From Streptomyces sp. NBC_00236 (GTDB taxonomy: Bacteria > Actinomycetota > Actinomycetes > Streptomycetales > Streptomycetaceae): 64,000 nucleotides of DNA. The first letter of the stretch is position 1, and the number at the start of each line of letters is the position of its first letter. The stretch is taken from contig NZ_CP108100.1 of NCBI RefSeq assembly GCF_036195045.1, forward strand, positions 5,704,001-5,768,000, read 5' to 3'. The notes under the pieces were generated by a model that was given only the letters and a program-made list of their open reading frames with translations, searched no databases and was not told where the DNA came from. A program made the translations under genes and the position numbers. Below, one piece after another: positions 50,111-59,954 of this stretch.

Positions 50111-51383
50111 AGACCGCCTGCGGTTGATCCGCAGCATGGTCGCGTCGGCCGCTCAGGCGCTGCCCGGGCAGCGGACCCCGCTGCCGGGCAGGGCGCGCAC
50201 GGCGGAGCCACAGCGGCTCGGCCCCGCCCCCGCTCACGCCGGCCGGGCGCCGGACACCACGTACGCGCGCATCCTCGTGGTGCGCCACCGCAGGGACGAC
50301 CCGGGCGATCCGGAGGCATTCGGGGTCCGGGCATGGTGCGACGGCGTGGAAACGCTGCCGTACACCACGGGCAACGGCTTCCTGCGCCCTGTCGATGTCA
50401 ACCTCGGCCGGGCCCGGCAGGGCGGTGCCCCTCCGTCCGAACTCTTCAAATCCATCGAACGCTGGTCGGGATACCAGAACCTGCTGACGGAGTGGATCAA
50501 CCGCTGCCGGCGTGCCCATGGTGACGCCCTGCAGATCGTCGTCCTCGACCAGACCGGTTTCGATCTGCCGTGGGAGGCGCTCGTACTGCCTGCGGACCCG
50601 GACGCCGGGCTCCGTGACGGGCCTCTGGGCGCGCTCGTCGACGTGGCGCGCTGGCTGGGCGGATTCCCGGACCGAGCGGTTGCGCCGAGGGGCGCGGTGC
50701 TGGGCTTCTTCCACGCCGACATGGCCGGTGACCAGGAGTTCTTCCAGGGCTACGACCACCGCCCGCACTTCGGTATCGGGGCCTTCCTCCGCAACCTCGA
50801 CGACGGCGAAGCACAGCGGACCGGCCTGGTGTACATGGGCTGTCACGGGACGTTCGACGACCAGCTCAGCAAGCTCACCCTGGCCGGTGCGACGTGGGCG
50901 GACTATCAGCGGCTCGGTATGCGCCGCCTGCGTCAGGACGCCTCACTGGTCTGCCTCAACGCCTGCCACTCGGGGCGCTTCCTCGACTACAGCGGGGACG
51001 GCATGCAGGGACTGCGGGGCTTCACCCAGATCTTCCTCGACAAGGGCGCCGGCGGCTGCATCGTCTCGGCCGGCGAGGTGGGTGACGCCGAGGCCCGGGT
51101 CATGATCCGCCAGATCGTCGACACCGTGACCGAAGACCCCGAACGGCCGGTGGCCCGTGCGCTGCGGGCGTTCCGGGCCGAGGTCCACGAGAGGTTCACC
51201 GCCGGAGGTGGTGTGCCGATGATGGTCGGGGACGACGGCACGTTCGACGTCGTGGGGCAGCGGAACGTGCTGCGGCTGCTGTACAGCCTGATGTTCCAGT
51301 ACTACGGGCACCCGTTCAGCACCGTGCGCCTCACCGGGCGCTCCCTCGACGGCACGGACCCGGCCGAGGCGAACGCGTCGTGA
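50103..51383 (+). CDS. CHAT-domain cysteine protease
   Basis: 426 residues. The C-terminal half is a CHAT caspase-like domain: the early motif FDLPWEALVLP, the catalytic His248 in GLVYMGCHGTFDD and the nucleophile Cys288 in VCLNACHSGRFL. GGCIVSAGEVGDAEARVMIR and an RNVLRLLYSLMFQYYGHPFS tail follow. The N-terminal 55 residues are Pro/Arg/Ala-rich and probably flexible. The catalytic dyad is intact. CHAT proteases are known effectors in prokaryotic cell-death systems such as Craspase and in VMAP systems. Neighbours on both sides overlap (8 bp with vWA, 4 bp with the TIR-STAND gene). Confidence 0.9.
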   Translation: MGEDRLRLIRSMVASAAQALPGQRTPLPGRARTAEPQRLGPAPAHAGRAPDTTYARILVVRHRRDDPGDPEAFGVRAWCDGVETLPYTTGNGFLRPVDVNLGRARQGGAPPSELFKSIERWSGYQNLLTEWINRCRRAHGDALQIVVLDQTGFDLPWEALVLPADPDAGLRDGPLGALVDVARWLGGFPDRAVAPRGAVLGFFHADMAGDQEFFQGYDHRPHFGIGAFLRNLDDGEAQRTGLVYMGCHGTFDDQLSKLTLAGATWADYQRLGMRRLRQDASLVCLNACHSGRFLDYSGDGMQGLRGFTQIFLDKGAGGCIVSAGEVGDAEARVMIRQIVDTVTEDPERPVARALRAFRAEVHERFTAGGGVPMMVGDDGTFDVVGQRNVLRLLYSLMFQYYGHPFSTVRLTGRSLDGTDPAEANAS

Positions 51384-54300
51384 CCCGGGACGAACGCCCC
51401 TTGCTGATCGAACCCGTCGCGGGCTGGCTGCCCGAGGTCGAACCCGGCCTCGTCCAGGCCGTCAGCATCGACCTGCGCGGACCGCTCGACGACCGGGGGG
51501 AGGCGGACGGCGACGCGTGGCCGTACGACGAGGAGGAACTGGCCTTCAGCGTCACCCTGGACGGAGCACCCCACTTCGTCTGCGAGGTGCTCGACGACCC
51601 GGACGTCATCATGCACCGCTTCGGAGGGACGTACGGTCCGGCGATGTTCCTCGTCACCGCGGGCTCCTCGCCCGGCGACGGTGTGCTGAGGCTGACCGTC
51701 TTCAACCAGTGGGGCGCTGCGATACGCAAGGCAGAACTGCCGTGCTCCATCACGGAGTCGGCACCGCCCCCGGCTCCGGCCGATCGCTTCGCCGACCTGC
51801 CGGGGAGAACCGGCCCGCCCGGCCGGACCGAGGACTTCGGCCCGTCCGGTCCGCATCCCGGCCCGCTCGGCTCCGGTGCCACCGCCGACGCGCTCGACTC
51901 CTGCGTCACCGTCAGTTTCGCCGGGTCCAACCGGGCTTGGGTGGCGTGGATCGCGGACCGGCTGGAGCGGCGCGGGGTGAACGTGAGCCACCAGCGCTGG
52001 AACCCGCCGGCCGAGCTGCCGCTGGCGGATGCCCTCCGGGACCTCACGCTCTCCCCGGGCCGGGTTCTGCTCCTGCTCAGCGAGCGGTACTTCCAGCTGG
52101 GCCCGCGCAGCCACGGGGAGTGGGACCGGGCGCTGCGCGAGGTCGTCGCCCCCGACCCGGACCGGTTCGCCGCGGTGTCGGTCACCACCGCGCCACTGCC
52201 CGGCGCTGCCTCGCTCCTGAATGCGGCGGACCTCACGGGTGTCGGTGCGGACGAGGGGGAGCGGCGGCTGCTGGAGCGGCTGGGTCTGCCCACGACCCCC
52301 CTGCCCGATGAGGCCGAGGCGCGGATGGGTTCCCGCTTCCCGGCCGAGATGCCGCAGGTGTGGGGCGGGGTCCCACGCCGCAACGTCCGCTTCACCGGGC
52401 GCGAGGAACTGTTCTCCGTCGTGTTCGACACGCTGGAGAACGCTCGGGCCGACGCCGCCGTCGTCACCCTGCACGGACTGCCGGGCGTCGGCAAGACGCA
52501 GCTTGCCGCCGAATACGTGTACCGGTTCGGTTCCGAGTACGACGTGGTGTGGTGGGTGCCCGGCGACCGGCGCGCGCTCTACCGGCAGAAGCTCGCCGAA
52601 CTCGCACCCGAGCTGGGCCTGTCCACCGGGGCGGAGTACGGCGAGCGGCTGCGCGCGGTCCGGGACTCCCTGCGCCGCGGCGACCCGTACTCCCGGTGGC
52701 TGCTGATCCTGGACGGCGCGGACGAACCCGACCAGATCCGGGACCTGGTGCCGACCGGCCCCGGACACGTCCTGATCACTTCCCGCAACCCCGAATGGGG
52801 CGAGCACGACAGCAACCTGGTCGAGGTGCCTGTCTATGAGCGCGGGGAGTCGATCGCCTTCATCCGCCGCCGCGCCCCACGGCTGACGCCCTCCGAGGCA
52901 GGCCGCCTGGCCGAGGCACTGGAGGACCTGCCGGTGCTGCTCGACCAGTCGGCGGGGTGGCTCAACGATGCGGACATGTCGGTCGAGGAGTACATCGACC
53001 TCCTCGGCGGTGGCATCGACCAGGACGTCATCAGGGTCTCCGCGGACTTCCCCCTGGCCTTCCAGACCGCCTGGTCGATACTGCTCAACAAACTCCGCGA
53101 CACCGTTCCCGAGTCCCTCGACCTGCTGCGCCTGTGCAGCTTCTTCGCACCCGGCTCCATCCCCGTACGGCTGCTGAGAACCGTTCCGCGCGGGGAACGG
53201 CCGGGGCAGGCAGCGGGCCCGCTGAATGATCCGCAGACCTGGGAACGGGCGATCGGCCAGCTGCGCCGCTACTCGATGGTGCGCGTGGAGACGGACGCGT
53301 CCGGCGGGGAGTCGATCCATCTGCACCGCATGGTCCACCAGATCGTCCGCAAGGACATGCCGGAAGACGAACGGCAGCACTGCGCCGACGTCGCCAGTCG
53401 TGCTCTTGCCGCCGCCGACCCGGGTGACCCGTCGGAGATCCGTCACTGGCCCGCCTACGCCGCACTCACCTCTCACCTCGAATGGGCGGGGGTCCTGGAC
53501 AGTGCGGACCCGCAGGTGCACCAGCTGATCCTCAACTGCCTCCGGTACATGTACCTCTCGGGGGAGTACGGCAGCGGCATCCGGTTCGCCCAGCCCGCGA
53601 CGGAGGCCTGGGAACGGCTGCTCGGGCCCGCCGACCCCCGGATCTGGGCCCTGCGCCACCACTACGCCAACCTCCTGCGGGCCCTCGGCGACTACAGGGG
53701 CAGCGAGAGCGTCGAACGCGCCACCGCCGACTTCCTGGCCGCCGAGCGCGGAGAGATGGACCTCGACCACCTGCGCGCCGCCGGCGGTCTCGCCGCCGAT
53801 CTGCGGGGTCTCGGCCGCTACCAGGAGGCACTGGATCTCTCCGCCTCGATCCTCGAACGTGACCGGCGGCTGCTCGGCCCCGAGGACCCCCGCACGCTCA
53901 ACGCGGAGAACAACCTCGCCGTATCGCTGCGGCTGCTCGGCCGGTACGAGGAGGCGCGGGAACAGGACGAGCGCACCCTGGCCCTGCGCCGGTCCGTCCT
54001 GGCGCCGAACGCACCGCCGACCCTCTATTCGGAGATCAACCTCGCCATGGACCTGCGGCTCCTCGGCCGGCACCGGGAGGCCGAACTCGCCCTGCGCGAG
54101 ACGGTCGGCCGTCATCTGCGCAGGATGGGCAGCAACAACCCGCAGACACTGCGCGCCCAGTATCACCTGACGCTCTGTCAGTACGCGCTGGAGGGAGCCG
54201 TGTCCGCGCTTCCGGCACTCGCCGCGACCAGGCGGAGCGCGCTGCGCCTCCTGGGCGAGCACGACCCCCTCACCCTCCTGATCACCATGGCCGCCGCCAC

Positions 54301-54736
54301 GGCGGAGAGGGAGGCCGGTGAACCCCAGCAGGCCCTGGACCTGCACGAACAGGTGGTGGCCGGCTACCGGCGGATGCTGGGCGACCGGCACCCGTACACG
54401 ATCGGCGTCCAGGGCAACGCGGCGGTGATGCGGTGGGTCCTCGGCGACCGGGAGGCGGCACACTACGAGACCGAGCGGGCCCGCACCCTGATGGCGGGGG
54501 CGGTCGGCGAGGACCACCCCTGGGCCATCGGGTGTGCACTGAACGCGGTGCTGATGCGCACCCGGACGGGCCGGCCGGGTGCCGCACGCGAGCTCGGGCG
54601 GGCGAGCTGCGAGCGGGCCAACGAGACGCTCGGCTCCCGGCACCCGCTGTCCGCCGCCTGCTACCGGGCGATCGCGACCGTTCCGACGGACACCGACGCG
54701 GAGTTCTTCTGGCCGTTCGAACCGCTCATCACCTGA
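51380..54736 (+). CDS. TIR-STAND (NB-ARC)-TPR protein, copy 2, with extra N-terminal domain
   Basis: 1118 residues, GTG start overlapping the CHAT stop. About 1-130 is an unrecognised beta-rich domain (LAFSVTLDGAPHFVCEVLDD, GDGVLRLTVFNQWGAAIRKA) absent from copy 1, then a linker. The TIR-like domain is at 174-275 with Glu in GEWDRAL. The NB-ARC has Walker A GLPGVGKT (366-373), LLILDGADEP and HVLITSRNPEW. TPR-like units run to the end. The NB-ARC stretch is about 90% identical to copy 1 by eye while the TPR region differs much more, as expected if the TPRs see different ligands. A terminator follows. Confidence 0.9.
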   Translation: MTRDERPLLIEPVAGWLPEVEPGLVQAVSIDLRGPLDDRGEADGDAWPYDEEELAFSVTLDGAPHFVCEVLDDPDVIMHRFGGTYGPAMFLVTAGSSPGDGVLRLTVFNQWGAAIRKAELPCSITESAPPPAPADRFADLPGRTGPPGRTEDFGPSGPHPGPLGSGATADALDSCVTVSFAGSNRAWVAWIADRLERRGVNVSHQRWNPPAELPLADALRDLTLSPGRVLLLLSERYFQLGPRSHGEWDRALREVVAPDPDRFAAVSVTTAPLPGAASLLNAADLTGVGADEGERRLLERLGLPTTPLPDEAEARMGSRFPAEMPQVWGGVPRRNVRFTGREELFSVVFDTLENARADAAVVTLHGLPGVGKTQLAAEYVYRFGSEYDVVWWVPGDRRALYRQKLAELAPELGLSTGAEYGERLRAVRDSLRRGDPYSRWLLILDGADEPDQIRDLVPTGPGHVLITSRNPEWGEHDSNLVEVPVYERGESIAFIRRRAPRLTPSEAGRLAEALEDLPVLLDQSAGWLNDADMSVEEYIDLLGGGIDQDVIRVSADFPLAFQTAWSILLNKLRDTVPESLDLLRLCSFFAPGSIPVRLLRTVPRGERPGQAAGPLNDPQTWERAIGQLRRYSMVRVETDASGGESIHLHRMVHQIVRKDMPEDERQHCADVASRALAAADPGDPSEIRHWPAYAALTSHLEWAGVLDSADPQVHQLILNCLRYMYLSGEYGSGIRFAQPATEAWERLLGPADPRIWALRHHYANLLRALGDYRGSESVERATADFLAAERGEMDLDHLRAAGGLAADLRGLGRYQEALDLSASILERDRRLLGPEDPRTLNAENNLAVSLRLLGRYEEAREQDERTLALRRSVLAPNAPPTLYSEINLAMDLRLLGRHREAELALRETVGRHLRRMGSNNPQTLRAQYHLTLCQYALEGAVSALPALAATRRSALRLLGEHDPLTLLITMAAATAEREAGEPQQALDLHEQVVAGYRRMLGDRHPYTIGVQGNAAVMRWVLGDREAAHYETERARTLMAGAVGEDHPWAIGCALNAVLMRTRTGRPGAARELGRASCERANETLGSRHPLSAACYRAIATVPTDTDAEFFWPFEPLIT

Positions 54737-54765
54737 GCGCCGCCGCACCCGGCCGTCCACGCCGA

Positions 54766-54803
54766 AGGCCCGGCCCCGCGATCATCTCGCGGAGCCGGGC
54801 CCT
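54766..54803. terminator. Terminator between the island and kgd
   Basis: A 15-bp stem (AGGCCCGGCCCCGCG with CGCGGAGCCGGGCCCT, including G-T and an offset pair) with a 7-nt loop stands between two convergent genes, 29 bp after the island's last stop codon. Confidence 0.75.
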
Positions 54804-54822
54804 CGGTTCGTACATGCGCCGG

Positions 54823-57800
54823 TCAGGCCTCGAAGACCTCCGCGACCAGCTGAGCCTGCTCGGCCTGGTGGCGCTTGGCCGAGCCGACCGCCGGGGACGA
54901 GCCGCGCGGCCGCGAGATGCGGCGCAGGCGCTCACCGTGCGGGACGTCGGCGCCGACGGCCAGGTCCAGGTGGTCGATCAGGTTCAGGGCGATGAACGGC
55001 CACGCACCCTGGTTGGCCGGCTCCTCCTGGGCCCACAGGTACTTCGCCGCGTTCGGGTACTTGGCGATCTCGGCCTGGAGCTCCGCACCCGGCAGCGGGT
55101 ACAGGCGCTCCAGACGGATGATCGCGGTCTCCGTGTCGCCGCGCTTCTGGCGCTCGGCCTCCAGGTCGTAGTAGACCTTGCCGGCGCAGAAGACGACCTT
55201 GCGGACCGCGCTCGGGTCGACCGAGTCGTCGCCGATCACCGGGCGGAAGCCGCCGGTGGTGAACTCCTCCGCCTTCGACGCCGCCGCCTTGAGGCGGAGC
55301 ATCGACTTCGGGGTGAAGACGATCAGCGGCTTGTGGTGCGGGTTGTGGACCTGCCACCGCAGAAGGTGGAAGTAGTTCGACGGCAGGGTCGGCATCGCGA
55401 CCGTCATGTTGTCCTGCGCGCACATCTGGAGGAAGCGCTCCGGGCGGGCGGACGAGTGGTCCGGGCCCTGGCCCTCGTAGCCGTGCGGCAGCAGCAGCGT
55501 GACGCCGGAGGTCTGGCCCCACTTCTGCTCGGCCGAGGAGATGAACTCGTCGACGACGGTCTGCGCGCCGTTGACGAAGTCACCGAACTGGGCCTCCCAG
55601 ATGACCAGCGACTCCGGACGGGCCAGCGAGTAGCCGTACTCGAAGCCCATCGCCGCGTACTCGCTGAGCAGCGAGTCGTAGACGTTGTAACGGGCCTGCT
55701 CGTCGGAGAGGTAGAGCAGCGGGGTGTAGTCCTCGCCGGTCACCTGGTCGACGAGCACCGCGTGACGCTGGCCGAACGTGCCGCGGCGGGTGTCCTGGCC
55801 GGCGAGCCGGACCGGGGTGCCCTCCATCAGCAGCGAACCGATGGCCAGGGTCTCGCCCATGCCCCAGTCGATCGTGCCGTCCTCCACCGAGGCCGCACGA
55901 CGCTGCATCTGCGGCATCAGGCGCGGGTGGACGGTGATGTGGTCCGGGATGTTGACCTGCGACTCGGCGATCCGCTTGACGACCTCCTGGGAGACCGCGG
56001 TGGTCACGGCCACCGGGAACTCGGCCTGGGGGTCGGACACATGCGGCTGCGCCGGGTGCGACGTGGCCTCGCGGACCTCCGCGAACACCTTCTCCAGCTG
56101 ACCCTGGAAGTCCTGGAGCGCCTGCTCCGCCTCTTCCAGCGTGATGTCGCCGCGACCGATGAGGGACTCGGTGTACAGCTTGCGCACCGAGCGCTTCTTG
56201 TCGATCAGGGTGTACATCTGCGGGTTGGTGAACTGCGGGTTGTCGCCCTCGTTGTGACCGCGGCGGCGGTAGCAGATGAGGTCGATCACGACGTCCTTGT
56301 TGAACGCCTGACGGAACTCGAAGGCCAGCCGTGCGACCCGGACGACGGCCTCGGGGTCGTCACCGTTGACGTGGATGATCGGCGCCTCGATCATGCGCGC
56401 CACGTCGGTGGCGTACATCGAGGAGCGCGAGGACTCCGGGGCGGCGGTGAAGCCGACCTGGTTGTTGATCACCACGTGGACGGTGCCGCCGGTGCGGTAG
56501 CCGCGCAGCTGCGACATGTTGAGCGTCTCGGCGACGACGCCCTGGCCCGCGAAGGCCGCGTCGCCGTGGAGCGCGACGGGCAGGACGGTGAAGTCCGTGC
56601 CGCCCTTGTTGATGATGTCCTGCTTGGCGCGGGCGATGCCCTCCAGGACCGGGTCGACCGCCTCCAGGTGCGAGGGGTTGGCGGCCAGCGAGACCTTGAT
56701 CTGCTCGCCGTCCAGACCGGTGAAGGTGCCCTCGGCGCCCAGGTGGTACTTGACGTCGCCGGAGCCGTGCATCGACTTCGGGTCGAGGTTGCCCTCGAAC
56801 TCCCGGAAGATCTGCGCGTACGACTTGCCGACGATGTTCGCCAGCACGTTCAGCCGGCCGCGGTGGGCCATGCCGATGACGACCTCGTCGAGGCGGGCCT
56901 CGGCGGCGGAGTCGATGACCGCGTCGAGCAGCGGGATGACGGACTCGCCGCCCTCCAGCGAGAACCGCTTCTGGCCGACGTACTTCGTCTGCAGGAACGT
57001 CTCGAACGCCTCGGCGGCGTTGAGGCGGCGCAGGATCCGCAGCTGCTCCTCGCGCTCCGGCTTCGGGCGGGGACGCTCCACCCGGTCCTGGAGCCACTTG
57101 CGCTGCTTCGGGTCCTGGATGTGCATGAACTCGATGCCGGTGGTGCGGCAGTACGACTCACGCAGCACACCGAGGATGTCGCGGAGCTTCATCATCGTCT
57201 TGCCGGCGAAACCGCCGACCGCGAAGTCCCGCTCCAGGTCCCACAGGGTGAGGCCGTGCTCGGTGATGTCCAGGTCGGGGTGCTTGCGCTGGTGGTACTC
57301 CAGCGGGTCGGTGTCGGCCATGACGTGGCCGCGGACCCGGTAGGAGTGGATCAGCTCGAAGACCCGTGCGGCCTTGGTGACGTCGTCGTCGTGCGAGGCG
57401 TCGATGTCCTTGAGCCAGCGGACCGGCTCGTAGGGGATGCGCAGCGCCTTGAAGATCTCGTCGTAGAACTCGTTCTCACCGAGCAGCAGCTGGGAGAGGA
57501 TCCGCAGGAACTCGCCGGAGGCGGCGCCCTGGATGACCCGGTGGTCGTACGTCGAGGTCAGCGTCATGACCTTGGAGATGCCCAGCTTGTTCAGGGTGTC
57601 CTGCGACGTGCCCTGGAACTCCGCGGGGTAGTCCATCGCGCCGACGCCCATGATGAGGCCCTGTCCGGGCATCAGGCGGGGCACCGAGTGAACGGTGCCG
57701 ATGCCGCCGGGGTTGGTCAGCGAGGCGGTGACGCCGGTGAAGTCGTCCATGCCGAGCTTGCCGTTGCGGGCCCGGCGGACGATGTCCTCGTAGGCCTGCC

Positions 57801-58620
57801 AGAACTCGAAGAAGTTGAGTGTCTCGGCCTTCTTGATGGCCGCGACGACCAGCTGGCGGTCGCCGTTCGGCTTCACCAGGTCGATGGCGAGGCCGAGGTT
57901 GACGTGCTCCGGCTTCACCAGGGTCGGCTTGCCGTCCTTCTGGGCGAAGGAGTAGTTCATCGCCGGCATGGCCTTGAGGGCCTGCACCATCGCGTACCCG
58001 ATGAGGTGCGTGAAGGAGATCTTCCCGCCGCGGGCGCGCTTGAGGTGGTTGTTGATGACGATGCGGTTGTCGAAGAGCAGCTTCACCGGGACGGCACGGA
58101 CGGACGTGGCCGTCGGCAGTTCCAGCGAGGCGTTCATGTTCTTCGCGACTGCGGCGGACGGGCCGCGCAGCGTCACGTACTCCGGACCTGCCGGGGCCTC
58201 GGTGGCCGGGGCGGCGGGAGCCTTCGCGGCCGGAGCCGGTGCGGCCTTCACCGGAGCCGCCGGGGCGGCAGGTGCGGGCGCGGCCGGTGCGGGCGCCGGA
58301 GCGACGGGTGCGGCCGGAGCCTTGGCCGCGGGTGCGGCAGGCGCGGCCGGAGCCGGTGCGGTGGCGGCCGGAGCCGCGGGCACCGCAGCCCCCGCGGCTG
58401 CGGCGCCGGGAACGGGCTTGTCCGCCGTGCCGGACGTACCCGGCTTGTAGTCGGCGAAGAAGTCCCACCAGGCGCGATCGACCGAATTGGGATCCTGGAG
58501 GTACTGCTGGTAGATCTCGTCGACGAGCCACTCATTGGGGCCAAAAGCCGCAGCCGGGTTCGTACCCGGGCTGGCTTGGTCGGTGGAGATGCTCGAGTTA
58601 CTGGGGGACTGAGACGACAC
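54823..58620 (-). CDS. kgd: Multifunctional 2-oxoglutarate decarboxylase / dehydrogenase E1 with fused E2 succinyltransferase domain
   Basis: About 1265 residues from the GTG at [12 protein letters not shown]; an in-frame ATG 17 codons upstream is an alternative. After an N-terminal segment ([20 protein letters not shown]) comes a long Ala/Pro linker, the E2 catalytic domain ([14 protein letters not shown]) and the E1 ThDP domain ([36 protein letters not shown]). A C-terminal transketolase-like domain ([20 protein letters not shown]) ends it. It feeds 2-oxoglutarate carbon to succinyl-CoA in the actinobacterial TCA cycle with a separate lipoyl E2/E3 and is controlled by a GarA-type FHA protein in this phylum. 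It is monocistronic, ended by the terminator beyond 54803. Confidence 0.95.
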   Translation of the reverse strand: MSSQSPSNSSISTDQASPGTNPAAAFGPNEWLVDEIYQQYLQDPNSVDRAWWDFFADYKPGTSGTADKPVPGAAAAGAAVPAAPAATAPAPAAPAAPAAKAPAAPVAPAPAPAAPAPAAPAAPVKAAPAPAAKAPAAPATEAPAGPEYVTLRGPSAAVAKNMNASLELPTATSVRAVPVKLLFDNRIVINNHLKRARGGKISFTHLIGYAMVQALKAMPAMNYSFAQKDGKPTLVKPEHVNLGLAIDLVKPNGDRQLVVAAIKKAETLNFFEFWQAYEDIVRRARNGKLGMDDFTGVTASLTNPGGIGTVHSVPRLMPGQGLIMGVGAMDYPAEFQGTSQDTLNKLGISKVMTLTSTYDHRVIQGAASGEFLRILSQLLLGENEFYDEIFKALRIPYEPVRWLKDIDASHDDDVTKAARVFELIHSYRVRGHVMADTDPLEYHQRKHPDLDITEHGLTLWDLERDFAVGGFAGKTMMKLRDILGVLRESYCRTTGIEFMHIQDPKQRKWLQDRVERPRPKPEREEQLRILRRLNAAEAFETFLQTKYVGQKRFSLEGGESVIPLLDAVIDSAAEARLDEVVIGMAHRGRLNVLANIVGKSYAQIFREFEGNLDPKSMHGSGDVKYHLGAEGTFTGLDGEQIKVSLAANPSHLEAVDPVLEGIARAKQDIINKGGTDFTVLPVALHGDAAFAGQGVVAETLNMSQLRGYRTGGTVHVVINNQVGFTAAPESSRSSMYATDVARMIEAPIIHVNGDDPEAVVRVARLAFEFRQAFNKDVVIDLICYRRRGHNEGDNPQFTNPQMYTLIDKKRSVRKLYTESLIGRGDITLEEAEQALQDFQGQLEKVFAEVREATSHPAQPHVSDPQAEFPVAVTTAVSQEVVKRIAESQVNIPDHITVHPRLMPQMQRRAASVEDGTIDWGMGETLAIGSLLMEGTPVRLAGQDTRRGTFGQRHAVLVDQVTGEDYTPLLYLSDEQARYNVYDSLLSEYAAMGFEYGYSLARPESLVIWEAQFGDFVNGAQTVVDEFISSAEQKWGQTSGVTLLLPHGYEGQGPDHSSARPERFLQMCAQDNMTVAMPTLPSNYFHLLRWQVHNPHHKPLIVFTPKSMLRLKAAASKAEEFTTGGFRPVIGDDSVDPSAVRKVVFCAGKVYYDLEAERQKRGDTETAIIRLERLYPLPGAELQAEIAKYPNAAKYLWAQEEPANQGAWPFIALNLIDHLDLAVGADVPHGERLRRISRPRGSSPAVGSAKRHQAEQAQLVAEVFEA

Positions 58621-58877
58621 GGCGGCAACCGCCCTCTTCCGCTTCACAAGGTGATGGACAGCGGAAATCAAGGCTACGCCTCCCCGGCCGTTCCATGCAG
58701 GCCGGGCCGGTCTTCGTCGTGCAAGTCACATCGAAAGTCGGGTTTCGGGGCAGGAAATGGCGGGAAACAAGCTTGGTTCCGCTTCACTCCGGGTACGCGA
58801 GACCGCAGTTACGGCCCCTTCGACCGTACCCCTTGAACAGAACACGTAGAACGCGCCCTTCCGGTTCGAACCCTATG

Positions 58878-59954
58878 TCAACCTCGCGGCTGACGGATCC
58901 CCGGAAGAGTGACGCGTATGCGGCAGCCGCGAGCCGATTCGGCCACACCGATCCGGCCGCCGTGCAGATCCACCGCCCAGCGGGCGATCGCCAGGCCCAG
59001 TCCCGTACCGCCGTCGCTCCCCGGACCGTGCGGAGAGGGCACCTCGCCCCGGTTGAACCGCTCGAAGACCCGGTGGCGCTCGGACTCCGGGATGCCGGGG
59101 CCCTCGTCCATGACCTCCAGGTGCAGCGACTCGGGCTGCCCGCCGCGCCGGGCGCGCACGGTGACCCGGCCGTGCGGCGGGCTGTGCTTCACGGCGTTGT
59201 CGATCAGGTTGGCCACCACCTGGTGCAGCCGCTCGGCGTCCGCGTGCGCGGTCAGCTCCGGTGGCGACACGTCCAGGTGCAGATGCACGTCCGTACGGGA
59301 GTGGTTGCCGGAGCCCGAGGACAGCCGGCGGTGCGCGGCGGCGAGGTTCGCCTCCTTGAGGACCCCCGACAGATACGGCCACACCTCGAAGCGGCCGGCC
59401 TTCAGCGTGACCACGCCGTTGTCCAGCCGGGACAGGTCCAGCAGCGTCTCGACCAGCCTGCCGAGCCGTTCCGTCTGTTTCAGGGCCGTGCGCATCGTCT
59501 CCGGATCGGCCGCGGACACCCCGTCCACGACGTTCTCCAGCACGGCTCTCAGTGCCGCGATGGGCGTGCGCAGCTCATGTGAGACATTCGCCACCAGCTC
59601 CTTGCGGTGCCGGTCCACGGCCGCCAGGTCGTCGGCCATCAGGTTGATCGTCTGCGCCAGGTCGCCGAGCTCGTCGCGCCGGTCGGCGCCGCTCACCCGT
59701 CTGGTGTAGTCGCCGTGCGAGATCGACCGGGCGACGGCTCTCATCTCGTCCAGCGGCGCGGTCAGACCGTGCGCCACGAACTGGGTGATCAGCAGCGTCG
59801 CGATCACCGAGAACACCGTGATGAAACGGAGCTCGGTGCGCGTGCGCATCGCCACCATGATCAGCCCGGTCGTGATGAACACCGAGACCACGACCAGCGT
59901 GCCCAGCTTCGCCTTGATCGAGAACGGCCGAAGCCCCGGTCCCGGCGCGGTCAT
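58878..59954 (-). CDS. Sensor histidine kinase
   Basis: 358 residues. Two N-terminal spans (LGTLVVVSVFITTGLIMVAM and ITVFSVIATLLITQFVAHGL) enclose only a tiny extracellular loop (RTRTELRF), so it probably senses membrane state or a partner protein. A HAMP domain follows (APLDEMRAVARSISHGDYTR). The H-box is VANVSHELRTPIAAL with His126, the N-box LIDNAVKHSP, and the G boxes DEGPGIP and GTGLGLAIARWAV. It is co-translated with the response regulator (ATGA overlap), which lies upstream on the same strand. Confidence 0.94.
   Translation of the reverse strand: MTAPGPGLRPFSIKAKLGTLVVVSVFITTGLIMVAMRTRTELRFITVFSVIATLLITQFVAHGLTAPLDEMRAVARSISHGDYTRRVSGADRRDELGDLAQTINLMADDLAAVDRHRKELVANVSHELRTPIAALRAVLENVVDGVSAADPETMRTALKQTERLGRLVETLLDLSRLDNGVVTLKAGRFEVWPYLSGVLKEANLAAAHRRLSSGSGNHSRTDVHLHLDVSPPELTAHADAERLHQVVANLIDNAVKHSPPHGRVTVRARRGGQPESLHLEVMDEGPGIPESERHRVFERFNRGEVPSPHGPGSDGGTGLGLAIARWAVDLHGGRIGVAESARGCRIRVTLPGIRQPRG

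Noticed and set aside
51302..54760. Long - strand open frame opposite TIR-STAND copy 2
   Set aside because: A shadow frame created by GC bias at third codon positions; the + strand has clear NB-ARC and TIR motifs.
54433..58836. Very long open frame (over 1,400 codons) on the + strand opposite kgd
   Set aside because: It is the antisense shadow of a strongly conserved GC-rich gene; its translation is low-complexity Arg/Val/Gly/Leu with no domain, and the - strand product is unmistakable.
58852..58872. GGTTCGAACCC resembling a tRNA T-arm
   Set aside because: No acceptor stem, D-arm or anticodon arm can be folded around it on either strand.
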